DNA of 64,000 nt from Nitrospira sp. (GTDB lineage Bacteria; Nitrospirota; Nitrospiria; Nitrospirales; Nitrospiraceae): NCBI GenBank assembly GCA_030123565.1, contig CP126122.1, positions 2,742,800 to 2,806,799 of the forward strand, given 5' to 3'. The notes below the pieces were generated by a model. The model did no database searches and was not told the origin of the DNA. It saw only the letters and a program-made list of their open reading frames with translations. How positions within the stretch are numbered: the first letter of the stretch is position 1; each line of letters starts with the position of its first letter. Shown piece after piece: positions 1-6,926 of this stretch. Position numbers and translations under genes: made by a program.

Positions 1-2
1 CC

Positions 3-917
3 GCGGCCAAGACGGACCGGCTCAATCTGTTGGAGGCCTGTCGCGCAAACTTCAGCCCGATCATCTCCCTCTACTCGGACCCGCAGAACGAGATCCTCGC
101 CCTGATCGAACGGGCCGTCGCCTCGGACAAGCCTCGCATCGACTTTCAGGACGACGTGGGTTTTCGGCAACGGCTTTGGAGCGTCACGGATGCGGGCGTG
201 CTCGACAGGGTCGTCCAGCTCATGAAGACCAAGCTTCTCTTCATCGCCGACGGCCATCATCGCTATGAAACGGCGCTGAACTATCGCCGCGCCCGGCGGC
301 AGCAGGCCGGCGCACCGGCGACACCCCAGCCCTACGACAATGTCCTGATGCTCTTCGCAAGCCTGGAAGATAAGGGCTTGACCGTGTTGCCGACGCATCG
401 CGTCCTGACGACACCGGTACCGGCTGTCGCAGACCTGTTGCGCAGGCTCGATCCGGTCTTTGAGGTCACACCCTTTCCCTTCCAGCCGAACAATGAACCG
501 CAGGTGCGCGGACAATTCATCGAGACCCTGCGCAGCCGCGGGCAGTCCGTGCCGATGTTCGGCCTGGCGTTACAGCATGATCCGCACTATTACCTGCTGG
601 CCTTGCGGGCGGCGCATCGCCCTTCAGCCTCCGCCTCACCGCGCGATCGGCTTGACGTGTCGCTGTTGCAACAACATGTCGTCACGACCCTCTGCCGGAC
701 CCAGCAGGAACAGGAAGCGATCCTCTATTCGAAGGACGACCATGAAGCGTTGAACTGGGTGCGCCAAGGCATCGGCACCGCCGCGCTGCTGCTGAATCCG
801 ACCAAGGTCGCGGAAGTGCAGGCCGTCGCCTCCGCAGGCGAACGGATGCCCCACAAGTCCACGTACTTCTTCCCCAAGCCGTTGACCGGATTGGTCATGA
901 ATGTGATGGAAGGTTGA
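3..917 (+). CDS. DUF1015 family protein, 5'-truncated by the window edge
   Basis: The frame is open from the first bases, so the true start lies upstream. The reading AAKTDRLNL before the first possible internal start (TTG at 30) already fits the family, so that TTG is not the start. The fragment carries the family signature ADGHHRYETAL in the first third of what is visible. DUF1015 proteins are soluble, about 400 residues long, of unknown biochemical role, and often found near serA and related genes. Roughly the last 300 residues are present here. The stop lies 10 bases before the sigma-54 response regulator, so the two are probably co-transcribed. Family membership is secure; function is unknown. 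Confidence 0.85.
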   Translation, partial: AAKTDRLNLLEACRANFSPIISLYSDPQNEILALIERAVASDKPRIDFQDDVGFRQRLWSVTDAGVLDRVVQLMKTKLLFIADGHHRYETALNYRRARRQQAGAPATPQPYDNVLMLFASLEDKGLTVLPTHRVLTTPVPAVADLLRRLDPVFEVTPFPFQPNNEPQVRGQFIETLRSRGQSVPMFGLALQHDPHYYLLALRAAHRPSASASPRDRLDVSLLQQHVVTTLCRTQQEQEAILYSKDDHEALNWVRQGIGTAALLLNPTKVAEVQAVASAGERMPHKSTYFFPKPLTGLVMNVMEG

Positions 918-927
918 GCGGAACTCG

Positions 928-2304
928 ATGAAGGCCAAGGTTCTCATCGTCGACGACGATCAGGACATCGTGACGATGTTGCAGGATCGCCTCGACGCCG
1001 GAGGGTACAAGACCCTGACGGCCGGCGACGGCCAGCGCGGGATCGAACTCATCGAGCAGGAATCCCCCAACCTGGTGTTGCTCGACCTCTACCTGCCCCG
1101 CCTCAAGGGCATGGACGTGTTGAAGCGCATGGCCCAGAACCGGCAGATCGACGACATCCCGGTCATCGTCATGACCGCCGCCGGCACGATTCCCGACGCC
1201 GTCGAAGCCATGCGCCAGGGCGCCTACGACTTCCTCACGAAACCGCTCGAAAAAGACCATCTGCTGATCGTGATCCAAAAGGCGCTCGAGCGGGACTCGC
1301 TGAAGCGGCAGGTGGCCGCCCTCAAGTCCGACGTTCAGAACCGCTATGCCACCATCGTGGGAGACAGCCCGAAGATCAAGGCCATCATCGAATCGGCCCA
1401 ACGGGCAGCCAAGTCGGACGCCAGCATTCTTCTGCTCGGAGAAAGCGGGACGGGCAAGGAACTCTTCGCGCGCTCCATCCACCAATGGAGCCCTCGCCAG
1501 GGCATGCCCATGGTCGTCATCAATTGTGTGGCGCTCACGGAGACCCTGCTCGAGAACGAACTCTTCGGCCACGAACGCGGATCTTTCACCGGCGCGGACC
1601 GGATGCAAAAGGGAAAACTCGAAATGGCCGACGGAGGGACGGTGTTTCTCGACGAGATCGGGGACATGTCCTTGCCGCTGCAGGCCAAACTCCTGCGCGT
1701 GCTGCAGGACAAGGAATTCCAACGGGTCGGCGGGACACGCCCCGTCTCCGTCAACATCCGCTTCGTAGCGGCCACCAACAAAGATCTCAAACAGGCCGTG
1801 AAGGCCGGACAGTTCAGGGAAGATCTCTTTTTCCGACTCAACGTCGTGAGCTTTACGCTCCCCCCGTTGCGGGAACGTAGTGAGGATATCCCGATGCTTG
1901 CGGAATTCTTCCTCAAGCGCCATGCCTATGAGACGAAACGCCCGAACATCACCCTGAGCCAGGCGGCCCACGCCGCGCTGACCCATTATCCCTGGCCCGG
2001 CAACATCCGCGAACTCGACAACGTCATCTCGCGGGCGGTCGTCCTCAGTCCCGGCGACGTCATCGAACCGGACATTCTCGCCTTGTCTCCGGACGAGGCG
2101 ACGGGGAAGGGCGGTTCGGAGAACCAGCTCCCCTACATCAACCTCACCTACCATGAGTCCATGGAAGCGCACAGCGCCTATATCATCGAACGGGCGCTGG
2201 AGAAGGCGGCAGGCAATCAAACCAAGGCGGCGGAGTTCCTCGACCTGCAACGGACCTACCTCGCCCGTTTGATCAAGCAACGAAAACCCAACGTCGGCGA
2301 GTAG
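928..2304 (+). CDS. Sigma-54-dependent response regulator, NtrC family
   Basis: This 458-residue protein has the full NtrC layout. The receiver domain covers about residues 4-120, with acidic pocket D9-D11 and phospho-acceptor D53 in LVLLDLYLP. The AAA+ sigma-54 activation domain covers about 140-370, with Walker A GESGTGKE, the sigma-54 contact loop GSFTGAD (Ser in place of the usual Ala of GAFTGA) and Walker B GGTVFLDEIGD. A Fis-type helix-turn-helix lies at the C-terminus (GNQTKAAEFLDLQRTYLARL). When phosphorylated it should hydrolyse ATP to open promoters bound by sigma-54 RNA polymerase. No sensor kinase is adjacent, so it is an orphan in this window. Start ATG is 10 bases after the DUF1015 stop with gagcgga upstream. 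Target genes are unknown; several possible -24/-12 promoters occur in this window. Confidence 0.95.
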   Translation: MKAKVLIVDDDQDIVTMLQDRLDAGGYKTLTAGDGQRGIELIEQESPNLVLLDLYLPRLKGMDVLKRMAQNRQIDDIPVIVMTAAGTIPDAVEAMRQGAYDFLTKPLEKDHLLIVIQKALERDSLKRQVAALKSDVQNRYATIVGDSPKIKAIIESAQRAAKSDASILLLGESGTGKELFARSIHQWSPRQGMPMVVINCVALTETLLENELFGHERGSFTGADRMQKGKLEMADGGTVFLDEIGDMSLPLQAKLLRVLQDKEFQRVGGTRPVSVNIRFVAATNKDLKQAVKAGQFREDLFFRLNVVSFTLPPLRERSEDIPMLAEFFLKRHAYETKRPNITLSQAAHAALTHYPWPGNIRELDNVISRAVVLSPGDVIEPDILALSPDEATGKGGSENQLPYINLTYHESMEAHSAYIIERALEKAAGNQTKAAEFLDLQRTYLARLIKQRKPNVGE

Positions 2305-2349
2305 ACCGGCAGGGGGGTGACATACGGTTCACGCTTCAGAGGTGTCCTG

Positions 2350-3096
2350 TTACGCCGAGCGATCGGCCTTTCGTGCGGACAAACTCAGCAATCCCGCCGC
2401 CGCATCCCGTTCCACCTGCGCGTAACGCTCCGGCGTCCCCACGTCGGTCCAATAGCCGTCGAAATCGTACCCCAGAATCCGCTCGCCCTCCTGAATGCCC
2501 TGCACATAGGCATCGATGATGGAGGATTCTTTGCCGACCGGCAGGGAACGCAAGAGGCGCGGATGGAGAATATGGATACCGGCAAACATCCGCTCGCCGA
2601 CCGGTGACGTACTGGAACGGCCTCGGCCCGTGATCCGCACCACCTCGGCCCGCTCGGTCACCTCGACGAGTCCCCAGCGGGCAGCCTCGGGATCCTGCCG
2701 CAACACCAGGGTCGCCGCAGCCTGCTGCTCCCGGTGAAACGCCATCAGCGCGCTGAGATCCAGTTCGAACAACGTGTCGCCGTTGAGGATCAGCACCGGC
2801 TCGCCTTGGAAATAGGATTCGACCTGCTTGATCCCGCCTCCGGTACCGAGAATCACTGTCTCGTGCGAATAGGTAAGCTTCATGTCGAACTGCGCGCCGT
2901 CGCCCAGCGCCTGCCGAATCATCGCTCCCAGATGATGGAGATTGATCACCACCTCCTGAACACCGTGCCGCTTCAGGAGCAGGAGGTTCCAGACGATCAT
3001 CGGGGTGCCGGCGATGGGGAGGAGCGGCTTCGGCGTCACGTCGGTGAGGGGCCTCAGCCTGGTGCCGAAGCCCGCTGCGAGGATCATGGCCCTCAT
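2350..3096 (-). CDS. murU: Nucleotidyltransferase, likely N-acetylmuramate-1-phosphate uridylyltransferase (MurU)
   Basis: This 248-residue protein has the sugar-nucleotide transferase signature LAAGFGTRLRPLTDVTPKP at residues 6-24, a metal-binding NGDTLF motif near residue 105, and DGYWTDVGTPERY near the C-terminus. Length and motifs fit the short, single-domain MurU group rather than the longer GlmU or RmlA enzymes. MurU makes UDP-MurNAc from MurNAc-1-phosphate in the peptidoglycan-recycling bypass of de novo synthesis. The upstream gene on the same strand is AmgK-like, the kinase that makes its substrate, and this pairing is the main support for the assignment. A plain mannose- or glucose-1-phosphate transferase remains possible. 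No strong ribosome binding site precedes ATG 3096; the 7-bp repeat array lies directly upstream. Confidence 0.7.
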   Translation of the reverse strand: MRAMILAAGFGTRLRPLTDVTPKPLLPIAGTPMIVWNLLLLKRHGVQEVVINLHHLGAMIRQALGDGAQFDMKLTYSHETVILGTGGGIKQVESYFQGEPVLILNGDTLFELDLSALMAFHREQQAAATLVLRQDPEAARWGLVEVTERAEVVRITGRGRSSTSPVGERMFAGIHILHPRLLRSLPVGKESSIIDAYVQGIQEGERILGYDFDGYWTDVGTPERYAQVERDAAAGLLSLSARKADRSA

Positions 3097-3105
3097 AACA
3101 AGAAG

Positions 3106-3196
3106 TTCTGAGTGCTGAATTCTGAGTTATGAATTAGAAATCGTAAACCTGAGAGGGCAATCTCAACACTCATAACTTAGAACTCAGAACTCGCAG
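3106..3196. repeat. Inverted repeat built of 7-bp units (amgK-murU gap)
   Basis: The left arm (3106-3133) reads as four heptads: ttctgag, tgctgaa, ttctgag, ttatgaa. The right arm (3162-3196) reads as five: ctcaaca, ctcataa, cttagaa, ctcagaa, ctcgcag, which are the complementary type. The arms can pair into a long imperfect hairpin around a 28-bp centre. It fills nearly all of the gap between amgK and murU. The same architecture with different units occurs at 9139-9235 and 10521-10601. Confidence 0.8.
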
Positions 3197-3203
3197 TTGC
3201 GCA

Positions 3204-4304
3204 CTACCGGAGTTCCGCCACATAGGGTACGAGGTGGTTCCGCAGCGTCGCCAACTCGGGATATTTGGAGAGATTGCGCTTCACATACCCAAGTACGCGG
3301 GGGATATCGGCCAGAAATTTGGGATTGCGTTTGACTCGGTCGATATAGACGAACCGGCCTGCGGCCTTGAGATTGCGCTGGATACTGGTCAGGTCGAACA
3401 GGCGGCGAAACGCCGTCCGATCGGCCCAGCCCTGCCCGTGAACGGCGAGGCCGTCGAGAAAGTATTCGATGAGCCCCTCCACCACCGCCTCGTCCAATTC
3501 GATATAGGCATCTTTCAACAGGGAGGCCAGGTCGTATGTGGCAGGCCCCATCAACGCATCTTGAAAATCGATGATGCCGATGCGCGATCCCTCCACCATG
3601 AGGTTGCGTGAATGGTAGTCGCGGTGGACGAAGACCTGCGGCTGTCCGGCCAACAACTCGGCGATACGTTGAAACTCGGCGCGAACCGCCGCATCATCGG
3701 ACGGCTTCATCGGTTGGTCCAGGCGAGCCGTGATGCCGTATTCCAGGAAGTGGTCGAACTCCCACATCAGCAACGGCACATCGAAGCGCCGGTGGAAGGC
3801 GATGCAGCCGGGATCAGGCGGCTGCGTCCCCAGTACCTGAAACTGCACCAATTGATCGATCGCCAGGCGATACAACGATTCCAACTCCACACGATCCGCT
3901 TGGCGGCAGGCCTCCGCCAACGTCAGGTCGCCGAAGTCTTCCAGATACAACAGACCGGCCTCGCGGTCATAGTGGTGCAGCTGCGGCACCGTCACGCCGG
4001 TGCGGCGCAGGTGCCTGAGCACGTTGGTGAAGGGAAGTTCCGCGATGGAGGCGGAGGCGCCGCTCACTGCTTCCTCCGATTTCTTGAAGCCTTCCGGATC
4101 GGCCAACTGCATGAGGATCAAAGACGAGGGCGTGCCCTTCAGGGTGATTCGAAAATATCGTCGATTGGACGCATCACCGGCGAGTTGAACCAGCGCGGCC
4201 AGCTCACCGCGAAAGGGCAGCTTGGTTGCGACGGTTTCGGCAATGAGTGAAGGATCTGGAGGCGCAATGGGCGTGGCTGGTGCGACGGGATTTGTTGTCG
4301 TCAT
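3204..4304 (-). CDS. amgK: Aminoglycoside phosphotransferase-fold sugar kinase, likely anomeric MurNAc/GlcNAc kinase AmgK
   Basis: This 366-residue protein has the APH/choline-kinase fold. The catalytic loop VHRDYHSRNLM carries the Asp and Asn pair, followed by metal-binding GIIDFQDALMGPATYDLASL. The sequence between and around these motifs resembles the COG3178/AmgK group rather than antibiotic kinases. AmgK phosphorylates N-acetylmuramate (and GlcNAc) at C1, feeding MurU. The gene lies directly upstream of the MurU-like gene on the same strand, as in the Pseudomonas recycling operon. The N-terminal ~20 residues are Pro/Thr-rich and probably disordered. The substrate is inferred from family and pairing, not from residues I can check. 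Confidence 0.7.
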   Translation of the reverse strand: MTTTNPVAPATPIAPPDPSLIAETVATKLPFRGELAALVQLAGDASNRRYFRITLKGTPSSLILMQLADPEGFKKSEEAVSGASASIAELPFTNVLRHLRRTGVTVPQLHHYDREAGLLYLEDFGDLTLAEACRQADRVELESLYRLAIDQLVQFQVLGTQPPDPGCIAFHRRFDVPLLMWEFDHFLEYGITARLDQPMKPSDDAAVRAEFQRIAELLAGQPQVFVHRDYHSRNLMVEGSRIGIIDFQDALMGPATYDLASLLKDAYIELDEAVVEGLIEYFLDGLAVHGQGWADRTAFRRLFDLTSIQRNLKAAGRFVYIDRVKRNPKFLADIPRVLGYVKRNLSKYPELATLRNHLVPYVAELR

Positions 4305-4480
4305 ACGATCGGCATTATAGCCAAACCATCCTGAACTGCCAGCAGAAAGTCACCTGTTGCATGGTCCGCAACACAACCCATGACATCATGCGCCCCGCTC
4401 CTGCGCGCCGCCGCACCCACGCGGTTGTCAGCCCCCACCGTGAGCCGGTATCCTGTCGCATCTATTCGAAGGAGGCGCGC

Positions 4481-5452
4481 ATGCAATATGTTCACCTCGG
4501 TCGCGCAGGTGTACGGGTCAGCCGTCTCTGCCTCGGCACGATGAATTTCGGGCCCCACACTTCAGAAGCCGACAGCTTTCGCATCATGGACCAGGCGCTC
4601 GAAGCGGGCATCAACTTTTTCGACAGCGCCAACGTGTACGGGTGGAAAGTCGGCGAAGGTATGACGGAACAGATCGTCGGCCGTTGGTTGGCCCAGGGCG
4701 GCGGCAGACGGGACAAGGTCGTGCTGGCCACCAAGGTCTACGGACGCATGGGCGACTGGCCCAACCAATCGCGCCTGTCGGCGCTGCATATCAAGCAGGC
4801 ATGCGAAGCCAGCCTGCGGCGCCTGCAAACGGACCATCTCGACCTCTATCAGATGCATCACATCGATCGCGATTGCCCTTGGGAAGAAATCTGGCAGGCC
4901 ATGGAGCAGCTCTGTCGCGAGGGCAAGGTGCTCTACATCGGCAGCAGCAACTTCGCCGGCTGGCACATCGCACAGGCGCAGGAACTCGCCAAGTCGCGCC
5001 GTTTTCTAGGCCTCATCTCCGAACAGAGCCTCTACAATCTTCTCGAACGGACCGTTGAGTTGGAGGTGATCCCTGCCTGCCAGGCCTATGGAATCGGCCT
5101 CATTCCCTGGAGCCCCCTGGCGCGCGGCCTCCTCGGGGGCGCATTGAACACAGGCTCGACCGGTCGGCGGGCGACCGAGGATGTCCGCAAGGATATCGAA
5201 ACCCATCGCGCGAAACTCGAAGCCTATGAGCGGCTCTGCGCAACCTTGGAGGCCACACCCGCCGCCGTCGCCCTTGCGTGGCTGCTGCACCAACCGGTGG
5301 TCACAGCCCCCATCATCGGACCCCGCACGTTGGAGCAACTAACCAACGCCCTGCAGAGTCTGGAGGTGAGGTTGGCGCAGGAGACGATTAAAGCGCTGGA
5401 CGAGATCTTCCCCGGCCCGGGAGGGGCGGCACCGGAAGCCTATGCCTGGTAA
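4481..5452 (+). CDS. Aldo/keto reductase
   Basis: This 323-residue NADPH-dependent oxidoreductase has a TIM-barrel AKR fold. The start is ATG 4481, because ggagg lies six bases upstream and the protein begins with the family's usual MQYVHLGRAGVRVSRLCLG. Catalytic residues are visible: Asp and Tyr in FDSANVYG, Lys in VLATKVYG and His in YQMHHID. The C-terminal cofactor-binding loop PIIGPRTLEQL is also present. It resembles the YhdN/Tas-like AKR group; the physiological substrate cannot be read from sequence. It is transcribed alone, divergently from amgK, across a 176-bp gap. Confidence 0.9.
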   Translation: MQYVHLGRAGVRVSRLCLGTMNFGPHTSEADSFRIMDQALEAGINFFDSANVYGWKVGEGMTEQIVGRWLAQGGGRRDKVVLATKVYGRMGDWPNQSRLSALHIKQACEASLRRLQTDHLDLYQMHHIDRDCPWEEIWQAMEQLCREGKVLYIGSSNFAGWHIAQAQELAKSRRFLGLISEQSLYNLLERTVELEVIPACQAYGIGLIPWSPLARGLLGGALNTGSTGRRATEDVRKDIETHRAKLEAYERLCATLEATPAAVALAWLLHQPVVTAPIIGPRTLEQLTNALQSLEVRLAQETIKALDEIFPGPGGAAPEAYAW

Positions 5453-5730
5453 TGCCGACCGCACTGCCACGAACTTAGACCTTCCCTTTCCTCATTGCAG
5501 GGGTACGGCGCGAGGTTGTCATGTCTCCTTGCGTCACTGCGATGACGTGCCGGCGAACATCCATTCCCATCTTCCTCGCGCAGGGCCGGTGAAACCAGTA
5601 GGATGAACACCCGTACCTTCTCTACAGCCTATCGGCCGAGTCTCGCGATTTCGCCTCTTTTTGTGCCTTTCGTGAACCGAAACCCGCGACCACCCTATCG
5701 GGCCTAGAAGCCATCCATCCAAAGCTCGTT
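5453..5730. other. Intergenic stretch without recognisable gene
   Basis: No open frame with a plausible start, ribosome binding site or family resemblance was found on either strand. It separates the aldo/keto reductase from the promoter region of the small secreted protein. Confidence 0.5.
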
Positions 5731-5746
5731 CGGCATCAGATTTGCT
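5731..5746 (+). promoter_or_regulatory. Possible sigma-54 (-24/-12) promoter
   Basis: cGGCAT-N5-TTGCT has the exact GG-N10-GC spacing (GG 5732-5733, GC 5744-5745) and matches nine of eleven positions of TGGCAC-N5-TTGCT. Transcription would start near 5757, inside the palindrome at 5752-5779, about 67 bases before the next gene. Confidence 0.45.
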
Positions 5747-5751
5747 TCCGT

Positions 5752-5779
5752 AACCAGCGAGGTGCGCACCTCGCTGGTT
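5752..5779. promoter_or_regulatory. Perfect 28-bp palindrome upstream of the secreted protein gene
   Basis: The half-site aaccagcgaggtgc is followed directly by its exact reverse complement. It lies just downstream of the possible sigma-54 promoter and 44 bases before the start codon. It could be a dimeric repressor operator overlapping the start site, or it could fold at the mRNA 5' end. The lack of any loop favours a protein-binding site over a terminator. There is no T tract. Confidence 0.6.
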
Positions 5780-5823
5780 GGAATCGGACCTGTCTCACAT
5801 CACGACCACTGCGAGGTATCGGT

Positions 5824-6204
5824 ATGAAAACCTCCCACGCCTTCCTTGCGTCTCTCTTCCTATTCACGCTCATCATGGCGATGCCCCCCTTGGGAATCGC
5901 GCAAGTCCTTCCTCCCGAACCGGAGAGCGACCGACTCGTTGATGAAGAGGTCAATGTCGTCGTCGGTCTCTACACCAGAGAGTATTCTCTCGCCGGCAAC
6001 GGCATCGTCGATTTCAAGACCGCAAGACAGATCATTCAAGCCGGGCAAAACGCCTACGGCAATACGATCGTCGAAACGCTGCCCTTTCCGTTGTTCTATT
6101 GGTATGACGAGAACGCCACGGGCGAATTTCACATGTGGATCGACCGGAAAGGCGAGGGCTGCCGATGCGATATCGTCCCCTACATCACCATGGCGGGCGA
6201 GTGA
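5824..6204 (+). CDS. Small secreted protein of unknown function
   Basis: This 126-residue protein starts with a clear Sec signal peptide (MKTSHAFLASLFLFTLIMAM..., cleavage probably after GIAQ near residue 27). The mature part is about 100 residues, acidic near its start, with two close cysteines near the end (GEGCRCDI). The start is supported by gagg about nine bases upstream. I do not recognise the family. It stands alone, has a possible sigma-54 promoter and palindrome upstream, and faces the VanZ gene convergently. A periplasmic or extracellular role is inferred from the signal peptide only. Confidence 0.7.
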   Translation: MKTSHAFLASLFLFTLIMAMPPLGIAQVLPPEPESDRLVDEEVNVVVGLYTREYSLAGNGIVDFKTARQIIQAGQNAYGNTIVETLPFPLFYWYDENATGEFHMWIDRKGEGCRCDIVPYITMAGE

Positions 6205-6311
6205 CCCCTCAATAGGCAGGAGGAAACCGCCGATGATCCGGCCAGGATCGTCAAGCCAAGACGACCACGATTCAAGAAAATTGCTGCTGGTCTGACGACG
6301 AGATCTTCCCT

Positions 6312-6770
6312 TCAGGCACCTGAAGGCGAAGCAGAGGAAGACAGGGCACGCTGCTCAAGCCGATGCCCGATCCAAGCCCCCAGCAGAGCTCCGGCCGTAT
6401 CGGCAATGAGATCCAACAGGTCCGCTTGGCGAAACGGCACATACAGTTGATGCACTTCATCCGTGAGGCCGTAGAAGGCACTGCCGACCACCGCCATCAT
6501 GACGGCATGCCGCGACACCCACGGTCCTGCCGCATGGCGGCAAGCGCGATAACTCAATGCGCCCAGAATGCCGTACTCACAGAGGTGCAACAGCTTATCG
6601 GAAATTTCCTTGAGGACCGAGGCAATGACTTCCGGCGGGGTCGAAACGGATGACCCTCCGAAAATCAGCGCGGCATACAGCCACACCGGCCCCCAGTATC
6701 GTACAACCGAGCGAGGTCTGTTGAACGACGCCATTCGCAGGCCGGTCGAGACAATCTGATCCGATGCCAT
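6312..6770 (-). CDS. VanZ-like integral membrane protein
   Basis: This 152-residue protein (from ATG 6770) has about four hydrophobic segments and the VanZ-family features DKLLHLCEYGILGAL and FYGLTDEVHQLYVPFR, the latter followed by DLIADTAGALLG. The start at 6770 is chosen because gaggag lies nine bases upstream. An in-frame start at 6857 would add 29 basic, low-complexity residues with no membrane character. VanZ-like proteins are linked to teicoplanin resistance in enterococci, but in Gram-negatives their role is unknown. An 18-bp imperfect palindrome (6309-6326) overlaps the stop codon. Confidence 0.85.
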   Translation of the reverse strand: MASDQIVSTGLRMASFNRPRSVVRYWGPVWLYAALIFGGSSVSTPPEVIASVLKEISDKLLHLCEYGILGALSYRACRHAAGPWVSRHAVMMAVVGSAFYGLTDEVHQLYVPFRQADLLDLIADTAGALLGAWIGHRLEQRALSSSASPSGA

Positions 6771-6926
6771 CTTTCGCGACTCCTCACGTTTCGACGAACC
6801 GACCCTCGTCACCGCACGGCGACGCACTACCGTACCGACGATTCCGGCAGGGGACAATGCCGCCTGTTCGTTGCAACCCTCCTACCCCTATGACATACTG
6901 CCCACGAGTCTGCAAGAAACTTCCCG

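Noticed and set aside
895-2280. 461-codon open frame antisense to the sigma-54 response regulator gene
   Set aside because: High-GC coding sequence often leaves the complementary frame open. The product shows no motif, while the sense frame is a complete NtrC-family protein.
6860-6885. GG...GC match resembling a -24/-12 promoter in the VanZ-GH57 gap
   Set aside because: The spacing between GG and GC is 11, not 10, and the flanking bases match poorly.
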